From PALSA-1296 sp037143335 (lineage in GTDB: Bacteria; Bacteroidota; Ignavibacteria; Palsa-1295): 64,000 bases of DNA. Where the stretch lies: the NCBI GenBank assembly GCA_037143335.1, contig JBAWZA010000001.1:1-64000 (forward strand). The letters run 5' to 3'. The notes beneath the pieces are model-generated. The model was not told the DNA's origin. It saw only the letters and a list, made by a program, of their open reading frames with translations, and ran no database searches. Below, piece by piece: positions 44,502 to 53,060 of the stretch; position 1 is the stretch's first letter; each line of letters begins with the position of its first letter. Both the position numbers and the translations under genes were made by a program.

Positions 44502-46412
44502 ATGAAACGAATACTCTTTTTATTTGTAGGATTAATCATATTTAATTCTGGCACGGCGCAAATTAACACGTGGCGTGTGCAGAATCCATCGTTCCAACCT
44601 TTTACATTACACGGAGTGCAGATGCTCTCGCTCAACCATGTCTTTAGCTGTGGCGAGCAAGCAACGGTCATCCGGACAAATGACGGAGGCACGACCTGGG
44701 ATGTGAAAAATCGCATCGCTGGACTTTACATCACCTTTTATTGCATGAATTTCCTTGATGATAATTTCGGACTCATTGGCGCTGATAGCGGATTGATCTT
44801 CAGAACCGTTGATGGAGGCGATAACTGGGAAGCAATCAACACAAATATTCAGACACACTACACTGGCATTGTCATCGTCGATAAGAGAACCGCATTGGCA
44901 GTAAGTTTTCAAGGGAATATTATCCGCTCAACCGATGGAGGTTCATCATGGTTGCCGGTGTCATTCGAAATACCCGAACAATTCACAAACATCCGCAAGC
45001 TAAACTTAGGATTTATCACTATTGCGGGTAAACACGGCGCACTCTATAAATCTACTGACCAAGGAAGAAACTGGCAGAAAATTCCTCTGACGAGCGACAC
45101 CACAGTGATCGGCAATGACATTATCGGGCAGGTATTCTTTGATAACTATACTGCCGAACTCGTTGGCGATCTCGGTGGAATATTTCGAACAATGGATGGC
45201 GGGGCCATGTGGACCCGTCAAACACTGGTACCTCCACTAACTGCTGAGCTTCGCTCGATTGATGGAAAAGGTGCAAGTACATTTTCAGCCGTCGGTGATT
45301 ATGGTACAGTCATTAATACCCAGAACGGAGGTACGTCCTGGACTCGAATGAATCTTGGCATTACTGATACGCTTCTATCAATTTCTTATTATGATAGATA
45401 CAATGCCTTCGCCGTTGGAGAAGGGGGAGTTATTCTGCGGACAGTTGATGGCGGTGCGTCATGGACATTCGTACCCTCACGACCACTCACCGATAGGCTG
45501 GGCGGAGTTGCATTCTTTAAGGGAGATACTTCATTGGGCATTGCAGTCGGACACTACGGTACTATCCTCCGCACAACTAACGGCGGTGAGCATTGGGACC
45601 GAGTGAATAGCGGCACGACAGAAGATCTTTCGGCTATCATGTTTAAATCTACTCTGGAAGCATTCGCAGTTGGCGATCACGGTGCGATCGTGAGGACAAA
45701 TGATGGCGGGGTATCTTGGACACCGAGAAGTTCAGGGACAACAAAATTATTGCGCGCAGTAAATTTCCCAAGTCCCCTGGTTGGTTTCGCTGTTGGTGAT
45801 TCCGGAATTGTGATCTCAACCACAAATGGTGGCACGACATGGACTACTCGTCCATTTACTAAGAAAAGATCTTTCACAGGCGTTGCATTCTATGATGACT
45901 TGCATGGCTACATCACATCCGATCACGGAGTCTATCGCACCAAAGATGGCGGTGCAACATGGATCGCTCCGGATTTAGTCACATATTACATGTCATGCAC
46001 CGCTGTTGCTGCACCTTCAGCGAATGTTGTATGCGTGCCATATTATCCATGTGATGTATTGGGGAGTGTACCCCCAGCACCACCTTACCCGCCAGCGGGA
46101 ATTCTGATGTCTTACGACGGTGGAGAGAACTGGGTGAATCATGAATTCCCGCCCCCCAGCGATTATACTCAATGGCCACTACTCAACTCCGTAGCATTTG
46201 AGGACGATCTTCACGGTACTACCGTAGGAGGATATTATCGCGGTCCGTTAACGGGATCTAGAGTTTATCATACGAACGATGGAGGGAAGAACTGGGTACA
46301 ACAATTTCCCGACATACAAAACGGATTGTATGGTGTCTCATTTGGTACAAAGCAAGCAGGTACTGCCGTCGGCTACGGCGGTGTCATCATTCGCATCACC
46401 ACCAACGAGTAG
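44502..46412 (+). CDS. Secreted YCF48/BNR-repeat propeller protein
   Basis: ATG 44502 (MKRILFLFVGLIIF) gives a normal signal peptide; the ATG at 44442 would add 20 residues. 636 residues carry about 13 repeats of the form T-x-DGG-x-x-W (RTNDGGTTW, RTVDGGDNW, RSTDGGSSW, RTVDGGASW, HTNDGGKNW), each after a G/A-V-G-x-x-G turn, matching the YCF48/Hcf136-like propeller family. There is no T9SS sorting domain. In plants and cyanobacteria the family aids photosystem II assembly; that role does not apply here. Probably an exported binding protein. Confidence 0.82.
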   Translation: MKRILFLFVGLIIFNSGTAQINTWRVQNPSFQPFTLHGVQMLSLNHVFSCGEQATVIRTNDGGTTWDVKNRIAGLYITFYCMNFLDDNFGLIGADSGLIFRTVDGGDNWEAINTNIQTHYTGIVIVDKRTALAVSFQGNIIRSTDGGSSWLPVSFEIPEQFTNIRKLNLGFITIAGKHGALYKSTDQGRNWQKIPLTSDTTVIGNDIIGQVFFDNYTAELVGDLGGIFRTMDGGAMWTRQTLVPPLTAELRSIDGKGASTFSAVGDYGTVINTQNGGTSWTRMNLGITDTLLSISYYDRYNAFAVGEGGVILRTVDGGASWTFVPSRPLTDRLGGVAFFKGDTSLGIAVGHYGTILRTTNGGEHWDRVNSGTTEDLSAIMFKSTLEAFAVGDHGAIVRTNDGGVSWTPRSSGTTKLLRAVNFPSPLVGFAVGDSGIVISTTNGGTTWTTRPFTKKRSFTGVAFYDDLHGYITSDHGVYRTKDGGATWIAPDLVTYYMSCTAVAAPSANVVCVPYYPCDVLGSVPPAPPYPPAGILMSYDGGENWVNHEFPPPSDYTQWPLLNSVAFEDDLHGTTVGGYYRGPLTGSRVYHTNDGGKNWVQQFPDIQNGLYGVSFGTKQAGTAVGYGGVIIRITTNE

Positions 46413-46432
46413 GAAAACTTCAAATCGTATTT

Positions 46433-47743
46433 ATGACAAATTATATGTATAAGTATCTTACAATAATTTTACTTCTCGTTATGGCTTCACAGGGCTTCGC
46501 TCAATCAGGATGGGTGATCCAAAAAAGCGGGACGACGAGTAATCTTAGGGGTATATCTTCACGCGACGGAATTAATGCTGTAGCAGTTGGTGTGGACGGA
46601 GTCGTTACCTCAACGAGTAACCAAGGGCGACCTTGGATTCGTCAGCAAAGTATTTATGGACACGACTTAAATGCCGTTACGTGTATCGGTCCAAAAACGT
46701 ACATCGCTGTTGGTCCGACTGATTCTATATTTCGCACAACCGATCGTGGAGTTAATTGGATGGGCTATAGAAGTTGGGCGTATGGTGAGTGCTGGACAGT
46801 TTGGGCACTGCACCAGCTCCATTCTATCGACTACGATACGTTGTCAGGTCTTTGCGCGGCTGCAGGTGATGCGGAAGAGGTTGTATATTCTCTTGACTCA
46901 GGAATCACCTGGGAGCAACGTATGCCACAACTCCAACCCGGCTCTTCGATGACACACTTTCATGGACTCTCGTTGTTCGGGGGCACTGCTCTTGCTGTCG
47001 GCGAGCCCTGGAACCGTAGTACTGAGACCGGACTTTCAAATATCTTTATCTCCCGAGATGAAGGAGATGGCTGGATTAAGACGACGAGCGACAAGCCTGG
47101 AATTTCACCATTTGATAATGGACAGAACCAAAACGGCTGTGATACCAAAGCGTGGATTATCGTCGGCGATAAGGGGACGATCTTGCACTCCCGCGATTAT
47201 GGTATCACATGGGATTCCATCCCAAGTTTTGTGACGGAAAATTTGAATGCAGTGAAGTTTTCTCGTGATTCGCTCAATGGATATATTGCAGGAGATAACG
47301 GAGTGATTCTTTACACAAATGACGGAGGTTTTAATTGGGTACGCGAGAAGTCACCTACCACGCAAAATCTTCATAGTGTCACAGTATCCGATCCATTCCA
47401 TGCTTTTATTTGCGGCGATAGTGGTATTATCCTTTGGACACAAGACGGCGGATTCTCAGGGGTTCGCTCAAGCAGTGGTGAGGTTGCGATGGAAATACAG
47501 GCATATCCGAATCCAATCGTAAATCAAACGACGATTCAGATATTTTTGCAACAGAGTCGTCAACTCAATCTGCATGTGTTCAACGCATTGGGCGAAGAAG
47601 TAACTCAAATCGCACGTGGCATTTATGATCAAGGCTCTCATAGTTTCACGTGGGACGCCAGCCGAATCCCAAGCGGAGTCTATCTCTGCGCTCTCGAATC
47701 CGAAGGCCAGACAATCTATTCGAGAATGGTGGTGATGAAGTAG
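46433..47743 (+). CDS. T9SS protein with YCF48/BNR propeller
   Basis: 436 residues. A signal peptide (to GFAQS) is followed by seven or so repeats (RTTDRGVNWMG, HSRDYGITWDS, YTNDGGFNWVR, WTQDGGFSG) and a T9SS type A sorting domain (IQAYPNPIVNQTTIQI, SGVYLCALESEG). It follows the preceding propeller gene by 20 bases and is probably co-transcribed with it. Unlike that neighbour it has a sorting domain. Confidence 0.85.
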   Translation: MTNYMYKYLTIILLLVMASQGFAQSGWVIQKSGTTSNLRGISSRDGINAVAVGVDGVVTSTSNQGRPWIRQQSIYGHDLNAVTCIGPKTYIAVGPTDSIFRTTDRGVNWMGYRSWAYGECWTVWALHQLHSIDYDTLSGLCAAAGDAEEVVYSLDSGITWEQRMPQLQPGSSMTHFHGLSLFGGTALAVGEPWNRSTETGLSNIFISRDEGDGWIKTTSDKPGISPFDNGQNQNGCDTKAWIIVGDKGTILHSRDYGITWDSIPSFVTENLNAVKFSRDSLNGYIAGDNGVILYTNDGGFNWVREKSPTTQNLHSVTVSDPFHAFICGDSGIILWTQDGGFSGVRSSSGEVAMEIQAYPNPIVNQTTIQIFLQQSRQLNLHVFNALGEEVTQIARGIYDQGSHSFTWDASRIPSGVYLCALESEGQTIYSRMVVMK

Positions 47744-47801
47744 GTGCATCCCTTGCCAGTCACTATGCTTGTTTTGAAATTGGAGCGTACCTCCATTAGT
47801 G

Positions 47802-47822
47802 GAACGGACTCTTAGTCCGTTC
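47802..47822. repeat. Palindromic repeat GAACGGACT-CTT-AGTCCGTTC
   Basis: Perfect 9-bp stem, 3-base loop, in the gap before rplS. It is inverted relative to the copy 21 bases further on, which has loop AAG; together they form a doublet. Confidence 0.85.
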
Positions 47823-47843
47823 GTCTTCCCCATAGACTTTTTC

Positions 47844-47864
47844 GGACGGACTAAGAGTCCGTCC
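47844..47864. repeat. Palindromic repeat GGACGGACT-AAG-AGTCCGTCC
   Basis: Perfect 9-bp stem, 3-base loop, second half of an inverted doublet. A shorter member of the same family lies at 16484-16500. Confidence 0.85.
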
Positions 47865-47965
47865 TACTGAATCCGGCTTTGAGAATATTCCCAATAATTG
47901 AACTTCTAAGACGCATTCGGCGTTTACTCGCTCCCATTTAAGCGGGAAAAATCAGAGGAATAGCG

Positions 47966-48307
47966 ATGGAACAAGTCATACGATCAATAGTTAGCTCTCA
48001 GCTCAAGTCGGACGTCCCGACCTTCCGTGCAGGTGATACAGTGAATGTATCGGTTCGCGTTGTTGAAGGCGATAAGGAGCGTATTCAGCATTTTGAAGGG
48101 ATTGTGATGTCCCGTAAAGGTGCAGGAATAAATTCGACTTTTACTGTTCGCAAAATCTCCAACGGCGTTGGTGTTGAGCGTATTTTTCCGACCAATTCTC
48201 CTCGTATCGCAAAGATAGATTTTGTGAAAGCCGGCAAGGTTCGCCGTGCAAAGTTGAACTATCTCCGTTCATTAGGTTCGAAGGACGTTCGTAGAAAGAC
48301 GACCTAA
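47966..48307 (+). CDS. rplS: Large ribosomal subunit protein bL19
   Basis: 113 residues, matching the usual length of bL19. Characteristic stretches: DTVNVSVRVVEGDKERIQHF, EGIVMSRKGAGINSTFTVRK and FPTNSPRIAKIDFVKAGKVR. It sits at the interface of the ribosomal subunits. AGAGGA lies nine bases before the ATG. Unusually, trmD and rpsP are not upstream; instead a palindromic repeat doublet is. recN follows after 28 bases. Confidence 0.97.
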   Translation: MEQVIRSIVSSQLKSDVPTFRAGDTVNVSVRVVEGDKERIQHFEGIVMSRKGAGINSTFTVRKISNGVGVERIFPTNSPRIAKIDFVKAGKVRRAKLNYLRSLGSKDVRRKTT

Positions 48308-48335
48308 TTTGTGTTTCGGAGCGTTATGATATGAC

Positions 48336-50012
48336 ATGCTCCGAAGACTATATATCAAGAATTACGCACTCATTGAGGAGATCACGGTCAACTTCGACCG
48401 CGGACTCTCTATTATTACAGGCGAAACCGGAGCTGGCAAGTCAATTCTCCTTGATGCAATAAGCCTCTTGATCGGCGAACGAGCATCAACCGACTTCATC
48501 CGACACGGCCAGTCCAAATCAATTGTCGAAGCAGAGTTTGACCGCATCCCTTCGGACTCCGTACGCAGTTTTCTGAAAACGAATAACATCGAATCGGAGG
48601 ATGATACAATCATTATTCGTCGCGAGTTAAATCAGAAAGGCTCAAGTCGCGCATTCATTAATGACAGCCCAGTTCAGCTTACTTTGCTTAAGCAAATAGG
48701 TGAAGCACTCATTGATTTGCACGGACAGCATGAGCATCAATCACTCTTACATCAGGAATTGCATATCAATTTTTTGGATGAGTACGCAAAACTTATTCCT
48801 GAACGAAATGCGTATCAATCCGAATTCGCTGAGTTTACAAAACTGAGATCATCGCTGGAGCAATTAGTTGAGAACCGAGCGCAGTTAGCGCGGGAGAGAG
48901 AATTCCTTGAATTTAAATTTCAAGAATTAAAGTCGGTTGACCCAAAAGAAAATGAAGATCAGGAAAACGAACGAGAGCTTTTGATTCTTGAGCATTCCGA
49001 AGAATTAGGAAGTCTAACCGGCGAACTCTATGATGATCTATACGAATCAGAAGACTCAGTTCATTCGCAACTCGGGAAAGCGAAGTTAGCATTCGAGCGA
49101 CTTAAGAAAATTGATGCTACCTTCATCGAACAAGAAAAAGAATTACTCTCAGCGATCGCAATTATTAGCGAGCTAAGTCATACACTTTCAGCTTATCACG
49201 ATGGCGTTGAATCCCAACCCGAACGTCTTGCGGTGTTGCGCCAGCGACAAGTCGCACTCACTCGGTTGAAAAAGAAATACGGTCCTACGCTTGAGCATGT
49301 CATTGCAACATATGCCGAACTCGAAGAACAATTAGGCGACACCTCAAGTATTGAGGAGAAGATCGACGAAGTAGGTTCAACACTTGCCAAACAACAGACG
49401 AAGACCGAGCAGTTAGCATTGAAGTTGAGTTCGGCAAGAAAACGGTATGCAAAAAGTTTTGAGAAAAAAATTGTCGAGGAATTACAGACGCTCGGTATTG
49501 AGAATGCGCAATTCGTAATTGATTTCGAGTCGCAGCAACTCTCGACCACCGGAGTTGACAGGGTCGCATTCTTGTTGTCGAGTAATAAAGGCGAAGACCC
49601 AAAGCCTCTTGTCAAGGTTGCTTCAGGTGGCGAAGTATCGCGCATCATGCTCGCGCTCAAAACCGTTCTGGCTGATGGTGATACTATTCCACTGATGATC
49701 TTTGATGAAATTGATGCTGGTATTTCAGGAAGAATCGCTCAGCGTGTAGGCAAAGCGATGAAGTCACTCACGGCAAATCATCAGATTATTGCAATTACAC
49801 ATTTAGGTCAGATCGCGGCTTTCGCAGACACCCATTTTGTTGTTGAGAAATCATCGAACGGTGATTCGACAACTTCCGTACTTCGGAAGTTGTCTGACTC
49901 GGAACATGAGTCAGCAATTGCATCGCTTATTTCCGGTTCTGTAGTTACCGATCACTCACTCAATGCCGCACGCTCGTTAGTCCAAGAAGCATCAAACCTT
50001 GTCTCAGCCTGA
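48336..50012 (+). CDS. recN: DNA repair ATPase RecN
   Basis: 558 residues of the SMC-like RecN family. The Walker A motif GETGAGKS lies near residue 30, a long coiled coil occupies about 150-370, and the signature SGGEVSRIMLALK and Walker B MIFDEIDAGISG lie in the C-terminal part. It acts in recombination repair of double-strand breaks. The end overlaps folC by 14 bases. Confidence 0.96.
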   Translation: MLRRLYIKNYALIEEITVNFDRGLSIITGETGAGKSILLDAISLLIGERASTDFIRHGQSKSIVEAEFDRIPSDSVRSFLKTNNIESEDDTIIIRRELNQKGSSRAFINDSPVQLTLLKQIGEALIDLHGQHEHQSLLHQELHINFLDEYAKLIPERNAYQSEFAEFTKLRSSLEQLVENRAQLAREREFLEFKFQELKSVDPKENEDQENERELLILEHSEELGSLTGELYDDLYESEDSVHSQLGKAKLAFERLKKIDATFIEQEKELLSAIAIISELSHTLSAYHDGVESQPERLAVLRQRQVALTRLKKKYGPTLEHVIATYAELEEQLGDTSSIEEKIDEVGSTLAKQQTKTEQLALKLSSARKRYAKSFEKKIVEELQTLGIENAQFVIDFESQQLSTTGVDRVAFLLSSNKGEDPKPLVKVASGGEVSRIMLALKTVLADGDTIPLMIFDEIDAGISGRIAQRVGKAMKSLTANHQIIAITHLGQIAAFADTHFVVEKSSNGDSTTSVLRKLSDSEHESAIASLISGSVVTDHSLNAARSLVQEASNLVSA

Positions 50013-51237
50013 GTCGGCATATCACCAAGCCCTACGCGAACTTCTCGCATTGGAGTTCACTGGGATGAAACTCGGATTATCGAATATCCAAGAGTTGCTT
50101 GACATTATCGGTAATCCGCATCGCAAATTTCAATCAATTCACGTTGCTGGCAGTAACGGCAAGGGCAGTGTGTCTGCCATGCTTGCCGCAGCGTTCATAA
50201 GCAATGGATTTCGTACTGGTCTTTATACTTCACCACATCTGGTAGATTATCGCGAGCGCATCCGCATAGGTTCTGAATTGATACCAGAAGATTATATTCA
50301 GAAGTTTGCCGAAAAATATTGGGGTGATGTCGAACGGATTGGGGCAACATTTTTTGAAGTATCAACCGCACTTGCACTTTCCTACTTTGCTGAAGCTGGT
50401 GTCGAGGTTGCGGTGATTGAAACCGGTCTTGGTGGCAGACTTGATGCCACAAATGTATTGGAGAATCCGCTTGCAACAGTGGTAACATCTATCAGCCTCG
50501 AGCATACAGCGCAACTTGGTGATACGCTCGAAAAAATTGCCGCAGAAAAAGCTGGGATTATGAAACCACATGCTCGTGCGATTGTAAACGTGCACAATGA
50601 TCTCAGACACGTTTTCTCGAAGAGGGCTTCGGACGTAGATGCTCCGATAATCTTTGCACAAAATTTCGCAATCGAAGCTGTTCGAGTCAAAGCACCATTT
50701 TTTGGAGATCACCAAGAAGAAAATCTCCGGACTGTGCTCGCGACCCTGAGCATGATGAAGTTTCCTCTGAAGAAAGAATTAAACGAAAGTGGAATTGCGC
50801 GCACAACAGAACTAACGGGATTCCGTGGGAGATTGGAGGAATGCCAGTATCAACCTGCTTTAGCAAAAGGATTGACTTTGCTCCTTGATGTGGCGCACAA
50901 CCCCGATGCGTTTCGGAAATTAAAGGAGTACTTTAATCAGCTCAACAAAAAACCTATGGTGATTGCGGGCTTCGCAAAAGATAAAGATATTCCAAAAATT
51001 CTTGAAGAAATTTCCGCCTTTGCTTCGATGCTCATCGTCGTTGAGGCAGATAATAAGCGGGCGGCACATGCGGAGGAGATTGCAGCAGTAGCGGAGTCTA
51101 TTGGATTACCGTTTGTTGTATCAACTAATCCATCACACGGAGTGGACGAAGCGATTGCAATATCACAGCCGAACGACATAGTATTACTCACTGGCTCGCA
51201 CTACGTCGTTGGCGATTTTCTCGCAGAGCATCAGTAG
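49999..51237 (+). CDS. folC: Folylpolyglutamate synthase / dihydrofolate synthase
   Basis: 412 residues. The ATP loop AGSNGKGSVSAML, the ETGLGGRLDATNV segment and LLDVAHNPDAF identify the FolC/Mur ligase family, which adds glutamate to folates and may make dihydrofolate from dihydropteroate. The start is a TTG at 49999, inside the end of recN; no ATG lies ahead of the conserved ALRELLALEFTGMKLGL region. The length is usual. Confidence 0.94.
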   Translation: MSQPESAYHQALRELLALEFTGMKLGLSNIQELLDIIGNPHRKFQSIHVAGSNGKGSVSAMLAAAFISNGFRTGLYTSPHLVDYRERIRIGSELIPEDYIQKFAEKYWGDVERIGATFFEVSTALALSYFAEAGVEVAVIETGLGGRLDATNVLENPLATVVTSISLEHTAQLGDTLEKIAAEKAGIMKPHARAIVNVHNDLRHVFSKRASDVDAPIIFAQNFAIEAVRVKAPFFGDHQEENLRTVLATLSMMKFPLKKELNESGIARTTELTGFRGRLEECQYQPALAKGLTLLLDVAHNPDAFRKLKEYFNQLNKKPMVIAGFAKDKDIPKILEEISAFASMLIVVEADNKRAAHAEEIAAVAESIGLPFVVSTNPSHGVDEAIAISQPNDIVLLTGSHYVVGDFLAEHQ

Positions 51238-51312
51238 CGCAAGCGACCCCACGCACTGTTCAGGTTCAGACCTTGTTTCATATTTCTATCAACGTGAAAT
51301 TTTCAAACGGAC

Positions 51313-52080
51313 ATGAATACCTATAACACGATTAAATTACATCTGGAGCATCCGCTCCTGAAGATCACCATGAATCGGCCAGAGAAGCGGAATGCGCTTT
51401 CGCCAGAGATGATGGATGATATTGTTGGAGCAATGGATTCCGTTTTGAGTGACGAGGATGTACGCGTGGTGATTCTTACTGGTGGTGAAGGGATTTTCTG
51501 TGCAGGTGCGGACTTAGAGTATTTGCAAAAACTCGAATCATTTAGCGCGGAAGAAAATCTTGCTGATTCTCGTAAGCTTCGTGACTTACTCTGGAAAATT
51601 TATACATATCCGAAAATCGTGATCGCCCAAGTTCATGGAGCCGCACTTGGCGGCGGAGCAGGATTGGCAAGTGTTTGCGATATGGTCTTCGCTTCTGATG
51701 ATTCGGAATTTGGATATACGGAAGTAGGTCTTGGTTTTATTCCTGCTTTAGTTTCTGTTTTCTTGACAAGAAAAATTGGTGAGCAACATGCCAGAGAGTT
51801 ATTATTATCTGGAAGAAAATTTAGTTCGGAAGAAGCATACTCACTCGGTATGATCAACTCCGTAGTATCGTGTCCACAACTTGAAGAGACGGTGAAAAAT
51901 TATGCATTGACCGTAGCCAGAAATTCTCCTTCATCAATTGCAATGACCAAACGCTTGCTTGCCTCGACAGCTGGTATGAGTATGGAATCAGCGCTCGAAT
52001 ATGCCGCCAGCCTGAATGCACTCGCACGTGGTACGGAAGATGCAAAAAAAGGCAGGGCGAAATTCTTGGCAAAGAAGTAG
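51313..52080 (+). CDS. Enoyl-CoA hydratase/isomerase family protein
   Basis: 255 residues of the crotonase fold. FCAGADLEYLQKL and VHGAALGGGAGLASVCDMV form the CoA and oxyanion-hole region; Glu in FGYTEVGLGFIPA aligns with a catalytic Glu of the hydratases. The second catalytic Glu is less clear, so substrate and reaction type (for example methylglutaconyl-CoA or medium-chain enoyl-CoA) stay open. It stands alone after folC and is about 8 kb from the paa operon. Confidence 0.88.
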   Translation: MNTYNTIKLHLEHPLLKITMNRPEKRNALSPEMMDDIVGAMDSVLSDEDVRVVILTGGEGIFCAGADLEYLQKLESFSAEENLADSRKLRDLLWKIYTYPKIVIAQVHGAALGGGAGLASVCDMVFASDDSEFGYTEVGLGFIPALVSVFLTRKIGEQHARELLLSGRKFSSEEAYSLGMINSVVSCPQLEETVKNYALTVARNSPSSIAMTKRLLASTAGMSMESALEYAASLNALARGTEDAKKGRAKFLAKK

Positions 52081-52243
52081 GGGGAATGATTCATTGCCTC
52101 AGGCAGTGTAAAATCACAGCAATCATCCTGTTATAGTTTGGTTACACTTAAGAAAAATGCAGAATTCCGAAAATAAATTGTAACTTTTCGCCATCTCAAG
52201 TGTCTTTATATATATGGCATTCACAACAATTGCGGAGGCTTCT

Positions 52244-53035
52244 ATGAAATTCTTTGGGAAAATCGTGCTGGTGGGCTTGCTGGTGCTGGCTAGGAGTAGT
52301 GAGGTAAGGGCGCAGGTAGCCACGGTGGAGTGTTTGACATCTTGGTGTATCGACGATCAATATGACAGCACCCATTATGGGATTTGTCATAATCCTGACT
52401 CTGTCAAGGTAGATACATGCAGTGGCTCCTTGACGCATGGTGAATTGTATGGAAAGAAATGGTTTAATGTACGTTTTGATCCCTATGCAATATCACTCCC
52501 ATCAGCACCCTATGATACAGTACTAGAAGTAAGGTGGACTTCAATCGACACTTCATACACTTCACTTCGAACATCATTTTCTGTTTTGGAATCAAAATTT
52601 GGTACCCTTTGGCTGAGGAAGGGCTCACCAGACCTTACAGACCCAGCCGATTCCTCGAGTCATGTCTATCAAATGAGATTTGAAAATTATGTGTGCATTG
52701 ATTCAGTTGTCAATGACTTAGAAAATATTGCTGGGCTTGTTAGACCGTATTTCCTGAGCAATCCGGGAATATTACTCTCCATTCCTACCCAAGTGGATAC
52801 TCATTTCAATAACTTTTTACTAATATACCCAAACCCTGCGAGTAATTCTTTCACACTACGAAGAAGGGATGGATTAGCTATGAAGGAGATAATACTTTAT
52901 TCTCAGTCTGGTCAGAAAGTATTGACTTGCACTCCAAATGCCACAGAATTACAAGTTTCGATTACACATTTAGCAAATGGTAATTATTATGTTAACTGCG
53001 ATCAGAACGTAAAAAAAATAAACATCATTAAATGA
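52244..53035 (+). CDS. T9SS protein with the 136-residue repeated domain
   Basis: ATG 52244 is preceded by GCGGAGG with 5-base spacing; the ATG at 52214 is less likely. 263 residues: a signal peptide (MKFFGKIVLVGLLVLARSS), the repeated domain (about 40-175, YDSTHYGICHNPD to YFLSNPG), and a T9SS sorting domain (LLIYPNPASNSFTLRR, NGNYYVNC). The domain is encoded by DNA identical to part of the next gene (408 bp). It is not assigned to a known family. In the next gene the same domain precedes a subtilase-like segment, so a propeptide-like role is a possibility. Confidence 0.75.
   Translation: MKFFGKIVLVGLLVLARSSEVRAQVATVECLTSWCIDDQYDSTHYGICHNPDSVKVDTCSGSLTHGELYGKKWFNVRFDPYAISLPSAPYDTVLEVRWTSIDTSYTSLRTSFSVLESKFGTLWLRKGSPDLTDPADSSSHVYQMRFENYVCIDSVVNDLENIAGLVRPYFLSNPGILLSIPTQVDTHFNNFLLIYPNPASNSFTLRRRDGLAMKEIILYSQSGQKVLTCTPNATELQVSITHLANGNYYVNCDQNVKKINIIK
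52361..52768 (+). repeat. 408-bp perfect direct repeat, copy A
   Basis: Bases 52361-52768 read the same as 53175-53582 along the whole stretch that I compared by eye; the flanks differ at the DNA level. The two copies are offset by 814 bases and in the same frame. Confidence 0.92.
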
Positions 53036-53060
53036 GTGCTCGTTAAAATAGGAGTATGCT

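Noticed and set aside
44502..46412. YCF48 repeats as a sign of photosystem assembly in a phototroph
   Set aside because: The repeats occur in many secreted propellers; no photosynthesis gene is in the window.
51313..52080. Enoyl-CoA hydratase as part of the phenylacetate pathway (paaF or paaG)
   Set aside because: It lies 8 kb away on the other strand beside folC, and its motifs do not identify the substrate.
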